DNA from: JAJPJX01 sp964568355
Lineage (GTDB): Bacteria; Acidobacteriota; Terriglobia; Bryobacterales; Bryobacteraceae
DNA length: 13,491 nt
Assembly (NCBI GenBank): GCA_964568355.1
Contig: CAZMRK010000615.1
Span: 1-13,491, forward strand
Reading direction: 5' to 3'
Each line of letters opens with the position of its first letter. The stretch's first letter is position 1. A program made the translations under genes and the position numbers. Shown here in pieces: positions 8,722 through 13,491 of the stretch. The notes under the pieces are model-generated. The model saw only the letters and a program-made list of their open reading frames with translations. It made no database searches and was not told the DNA's origin.

Positions 8722-9777
8722 ATGCCCATGGATTTCTCACGTCGCAACCTTTTGCAAATGGCGGCCGGAGCAGGCGTGCTCTCCGTCGCGCGGGGCCAGA
8801 AGATGGCTCTGGAGGGCAGCGATCGGCGCTCGGCGGTGGCCCTGGTCAAAGGCGAAGACCGGCGAAAAAATATTCACGATGCCCTGGTGGCGATCGACGA
8901 ACAAATCCGGCCGGTGCTCAAGACCAAAAAGTATGTCGTGATCAAGCCCAATAACGTCTCGACGGTGAAACCGCTGGCCGCAACTCACGCCGATGCTCTG
9001 AGGGGCATCCTGGACTATCTGAGGCCGCGCTTCAAAGGCCCTGTGGTCATCGCGGAGTCTTCGGCCGGCGAGACCATGGAGGGATTTGAGAACTTCCTGT
9101 ACACCCGCCTGGTCTCCGAAAATCGCTCGCAGAAGGTGAGCCTGGTGGATCTGAATGCAGAAGCCCGCTATGAGGTGATGCCGCTTGTGGATTTCGACCT
9201 CCACGTGGTTCCGGTGCGCCTGGCGGCGCGCCTGCTCGATCCGGAGGCCTTCGTGATCGGCTCGGCGATGCTTAAGACCCATAACACCGTGATCGCCACG
9301 CTTTCGGTGAAGAACATGGTACTGGGTGCTCCCCTGCACAGCGCCCCCAAGGAGACTCCTCGCTGGAGCGACAAGCGTAAGTATCACGTGGGTGTGCGGC
9401 AGACGCACTACAACATGATGCTGACCGCTCAGAAGATGGCTCCGTTCTGGGGAGTCGCGGTGATCGATGGATTTGATGGGATGGAGGGCAACGGGCCGTC
9501 CTCCGGCACTGCGGTGCCCTCGCGGGTAGCGATCGCGTCCCGCGACTTCATCGCGGCTGATCGGGTTGGCGTGGAGGCAATGGGTATCAATGCCGATTGG
9601 ATCGGCTACTTGCGCTACTGCGCGCAAGCCGGCGTCGGCCAGTACGACCTGGGGAAGATCGACATTCGCGGAGAGAAACTGGATGCGGTGCGCCGCAGCT
9701 ACCGCATGCACCAGGATATCGAGCGCGAGTTGCAATGGCAGGGTCCCATGACCGATCTTCCGCCCAAGTTGGGATAG
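8722..9777 (+). CDS. DUF362 family protein with twin-arginine signal
   Basis: DUF362 is a widespread bacterial and archaeal domain without an established reaction. The 351-residue protein starts with a Tat signal: SRRNLLQ (6-12), then hydrophobic MAAGAGVLSVA, suggesting export of a folded, perhaps cofactor-bearing protein. The domain is marked by VVIKPNNVS (72-80), THADALRGILDYL (88-100), VVIAESSAGETMEG (108-121), GSAMLKTHN (180-188) followed by SVKNMVLGAP (195-204), and VIDGFDGMEGNGP (247-259). Many DUF362 proteins carry a 4Fe-4S ferredoxin-like part. This one has a single cysteine (C300) and so cannot. The ATG at 8722 has GAAAGG 5 bases upstream; a TTG five codons earlier and an ATG two codons later are less likely. 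The gene is flanked by its own -10 box and a downstream hairpin, so it is probably monocistronic. Substrate and function are unknown. Confidence 0.88.
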   Translation: MPMDFSRRNLLQMAAGAGVLSVARGQKMALEGSDRRSAVALVKGEDRRKNIHDALVAIDEQIRPVLKTKKYVVIKPNNVSTVKPLAATHADALRGILDYLRPRFKGPVVIAESSAGETMEGFENFLYTRLVSENRSQKVSLVDLNAEARYEVMPLVDFDLHVVPVRLAARLLDPEAFVIGSAMLKTHNTVIATLSVKNMVLGAPLHSAPKETPRWSDKRKYHVGVRQTHYNMMLTAQKMAPFWGVAVIDGFDGMEGNGPSSGTAVPSRVAIASRDFIAADRVGVEAMGINADWIGYLRYCAQAGVGQYDLGKIDIRGEKLDAVRRSYRMHQDIERELQWQGPMTDLPPKLG

Positions 9778-9782
9778 TTCGC

Positions 9783-9822
9783 GCGGCGGCCCCGCAACGC
9801 GGTGACGGCGTGGGACCGCCGC
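9783..9822 (+). terminator. Probable terminator hairpin after the DUF362 gene
   Basis: GCGGCGG (9783-9789) plus CCC (9791-9793) pairs with GGG (9812-9814) plus CCGCCGC (9816-9822), giving 10 pairs with one C/A mismatch. The loop holds a further ACGC/GCGT pair (9797-9800 with 9808-9811). A pyrimidine-rich run (TTCTCCTCCTGCTCT) follows, though not a pure T-run. It lies 5 bases after the DUF362 stop and 82 bases before dnaG, and so probably separates the two. Confidence 0.5.
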
Positions 9823-9903
9823 TTCTCCTCCTGCTCTCACCGAAGGTTACCCGCCGCCTCCGCGTGCCCACCCGATCGGCGATAATAAGGGGACGCGGGT
9901 GTC

Positions 9904-11649
9904 ATGGACTTCAAGGAGCAGCTCAAAGCTTCCGTAGACATCGTGAAAGTAGTCGGCGAATATGTCCGGCTGCGCAAGTCGGGCGGTGTGCGGTATGTCG
10001 GGCTGTGCCCTTTCCATAACGAGAAGACACCATCCTTCTCGGTGCACGCCACGCTGCAGATTTACAAGTGTTTCGGCTGTGGCGCCGGCGGCGACGTCCT
10101 GAAATTTATTATGGACATCGAGCGCCTGACCTTCTTTGAAGCGCTCAAACTACTCGCCGAACGCAACGGTATTCCCCTCCCCAAGCGGTCGGACCACGCG
10201 GACCCGGATACCCGGCTGCGCGCTGCGATTTTCCAGATGCATGAGCTGGCGCTGGAACTGTTTCGCGGACAATTGCAGGGCTCGGGAGGTGCCGAGCCGC
10301 GCGCCTACCTGGAGCGTCGCGGGGTCGCGCCCGCGGTAGCCGAGCAGTTCGGATTGGGATACGCCGACCGTTCGGGCCGCTCTCTGCTGCGTGTGTTGGA
10401 ACAACATTCGTTCACCGCCGAGCAGATGGAGGCTTCCGGGCTGGTGAGCCGGCGCCAGGACGGCAGCTTTTACGACCGCTTCCGGCACCGATTGATGTTC
10501 CCCATCCATAGCGAGTCCGGAAAGGTAATCGCATTCGGAGGAAGGGCGCTCTCCGCGGAGGAAGAACCAAAGTACTTAAATTCGGCGGAAACGCCGATCT
10601 ATAAGAAGAGCCTCGTGCTCTACAATCTGCACCGGGCCAAGGACGCTATCCGGAGAGGCGATCGGGTGATATTGGTCGAAGGCTATATGGACGCAATCGG
10701 CGTGACTGCGGCTGGCGTGCGCGAGGTGGTAGCGCCCTGTGGTACAGCTTTGACTGCGCAGCAGGTGCAGACGATGAAGCGCCATTCCGACAAGATCGTG
10801 GTCAATTTCGATCCGGATGCGGCAGGCGCCAACGCCACGGAGCGATCCATCAACCTGCTGCTGGATGAGGGGATGCACGTGCGGGTTCTACAACTCGACG
10901 GCGGGCTCGATCCGGACGAGTACTGCAAAGAACGTGGCACGCAGGCATATCTGGACGCGCTCGATCGAGCCAAAGGGTACTTCTATTGGCTGGCCGACCG
11001 GGCGCGGGCAAAATTCGATATGCGCAGCGCGGAAGGCCGGGTCGGCGCTTTCCAGTTTCTGCTTCCGGCCGTGCAGAGACTGGGTGACAAGATCGAACGC
11101 ATGGCCGTGGCCAATGACGTAGCCGCCTACCTGGGTATTGAGGCGGGGCTGGTATTGGAGAATTTCCGAAAGGCGGCGCTGGAACGCCGTGACCACCAGG
11201 CTCCGTCCGGGCCTGATCCGGTGGGCCCGACTGAGAAATTTCTACTCAACCTGCTACTCACGAATGAAGAAGCCCGAGGGCGCCTTCTACCTGAGTTGAA
11301 GCCTCTCCGGGCGGTGGAGAAGTTCCCCACCCGGCGAATCTTCCAGACGATGTTCGCGTTGGACGATGCGGGAGCGCGCGTGGATTTTGAGGAGGTCAAT
11401 GCCAGGCTGGAAGAGGCGGATCGGAACCTGTTGGCATCTGCCGTGCTATCTGATGAGACAGACGAAGAATTTGCATCTCTGGAACAAGGGGAGGCGTGCC
11501 TCCGCAGCCTGCAGATCTCCAGCCAGAAGGCCATGGTTGCCGAGTTGAAGTCTCAGGTGAAAGCGGCGGAGCGGGAAGGCAACCTCGCCGAGGCGATGCG
11601 TTTGGCGGAGCAGTTACTACATCTGCAAAAAAACTACATGGTACCGTAA
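9904..11649 (+). CDS. dnaG: DNA primase
   Basis: DnaG makes the RNA primers for replication, working with the DnaB helicase at the fork. The 581-residue product has the family length. The N-terminal zinc-binding domain has CPFH (35-38, in LCPFHNEKTPSF) and CFGC (56-59), giving the CHCC metal site. The TOPRIM catalytic core has EGYMD (259-263) and DPDAAG (303-308), which hold the acidic metal-binding residues. The C-terminal region from about residue 440 is helical and fits the DnaB-interacting domain. The start MDFKEQLKASVDIVKVVGEY is the typical primase N-terminus; TAAGGGGA (9886-9893) lies about 10 bases upstream. It is followed 83 bases later by rpoD, the conserved macromolecular-synthesis pairing. 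The usual rpsU is not upstream; a DUF362 gene is there instead. GATAAT (9881-9886) resembles a -10 box but lies very close to the start codon. Confidence 0.98.
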   Translation: MDFKEQLKASVDIVKVVGEYVRLRKSGGVRYVGLCPFHNEKTPSFSVHATLQIYKCFGCGAGGDVLKFIMDIERLTFFEALKLLAERNGIPLPKRSDHADPDTRLRAAIFQMHELALELFRGQLQGSGGAEPRAYLERRGVAPAVAEQFGLGYADRSGRSLLRVLEQHSFTAEQMEASGLVSRRQDGSFYDRFRHRLMFPIHSESGKVIAFGGRALSAEEEPKYLNSAETPIYKKSLVLYNLHRAKDAIRRGDRVILVEGYMDAIGVTAAGVREVVAPCGTALTAQQVQTMKRHSDKIVVNFDPDAAGANATERSINLLLDEGMHVRVLQLDGGLDPDEYCKERGTQAYLDALDRAKGYFYWLADRARAKFDMRSAEGRVGAFQFLLPAVQRLGDKIERMAVANDVAAYLGIEAGLVLENFRKAALERRDHQAPSGPDPVGPTEKFLLNLLLTNEEARGRLLPELKPLRAVEKFPTRRIFQTMFALDDAGARVDFEEVNARLEEADRNLLASAVLSDETDEEFASLEQGEACLRSLQISSQKAMVAELKSQVKAAEREGNLAEAMRLAEQLLHLQKNYMVP

Positions 11650-11732
11650 GGTCGGAACGGCACACGGGGTATGCCGGAGACGCTGGTGTACAATATTCGG
11701 ATCGGTTCCAGGCGGGGGAGAGCTGGCCTTCA

Positions 11733-13421
<1,689 letters not shown>

Positions 13422-13427
13422 AAAGGA

Positions 13428-13455
13428 AAAAGCCCGATCAGCAGATCGGGCTTTT
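13428..13455. terminator. Bidirectional intrinsic terminator between rpoD and the 5S rRNA gene
   Basis: AAAAGCCCGATC (13428-13439) and GATCGGGCTTTT (13444-13455) are exact complements with a 4-base AGCA loop. On the plus strand the stem ends in TTTT, terminating rpoD 6 bases after its stop. On the minus strand the same hairpin ends in TTTTT-CC-TTTTT, an even better U-tract, and lies about 10 bases beyond the 5S rRNA end. It therefore fits termination of both convergent units. Confidence 0.93.
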
Positions 13456-13464
13456 CAGAGATAA

Positions 13465-13491
13465 TCCGGGCGACGTCCTACTCTCCCACAC
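13465..13491 (-). rRNA. rrf: 5S ribosomal RNA, 3' end only (cut by window edge)
   Basis: Read on the minus strand, the last bases are GTGTGGGAGAGTAGGACGTC followed by GCCCGG. This is the conserved 3' part of bacterial 5S rRNA, comprising the GGGAGAGTAGG segment and the 3' strand of the closing helix. Only about 26 nt are inside the window; the rest of the gene, and presumably 23S and 16S rRNA, lie to the right. The exact 3' end (about 13465-13466) is estimated from the helix. The gene is convergent with rpoD and shares its terminator. Confidence 0.88.

Noticed and set aside
11496..11732. An extended rpoD start overlapping the end of dnaG
   Set aside because: The extra residues are the out-of-frame reading of dnaG and are unlike any sigma region 1.1; the GTG at 11733 starts where sigma similarity begins.

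Overview
The window reads as chromosomal core sequence of a GC-rich Gram-negative bacterium, most likely an Acidobacteriota member (Bryobacterales/Solibacter-like). That placement is an inference. It rests on a large TonB-receptor-like protein with an N-terminal carboxypeptidase-regulatory domain, of the kind greatly expanded in that phylum, on a Tat-exported DUF362 protein, and on the general style of the housekeeping proteins. No mobile element, CRISPR array, tRNA or phage gene was seen.

Left part (1-3318, minus strand): the str operon in the order rpsL - rpsG - fusA - tuf, with tuf cut by the window edge. These are ribosomal proteins S12 and S7 and the elongation factors EF-G and EF-Tu. 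The intercistronic gaps before fusA and tuf carry inverted repeats that could fold in the mRNA. rpsL starts with GTG, and rpsG has no visible Shine-Dalgarno sequence and lies 6 bases after rpsL. A 441-base non-coding stretch (3319-3759) separates the operon from a divergent gene. It contains a promoter candidate for the operon that would give a structured leader of about 250 nt.

Middle part (3760-9777): accessory genes. A 1078-residue TonB-dependent-receptor-like outer membrane protein (+) converges on a small Spy/CpxP-like periplasmic protein (-), with a long hairpin between them. Divergent from the latter come a zinc-ribbon, single-TM protein of unknown function (+) and a DUF362 protein with a twin-arginine signal (+). 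The DUF362 gene has a perfect TATAAT box upstream and a terminator-like hairpin downstream.

Right part (9904-13491): dnaG (primase) and rpoD (primary sigma factor) form the core of the macromolecular-synthesis operon; no rpsU lies immediately upstream. rpoD ends at a 12-bp perfect hairpin with T-runs on both strands. Just beyond it lies the 3' end of a 5S rRNA gene on the minus strand, so an rRNA operon runs into rpoD head-on and both appear to share one bidirectional terminator.

Functionally, translation (str operon, 5S rRNA), replication priming and housekeeping transcription flank a short island of cell-envelope genes. I see no clear undescribed multi-gene system. The most open items are the zinc-ribbon membrane protein, the Tat-exported DUF362 protein without an iron-sulfur module, and the RNA structures of the str operon.
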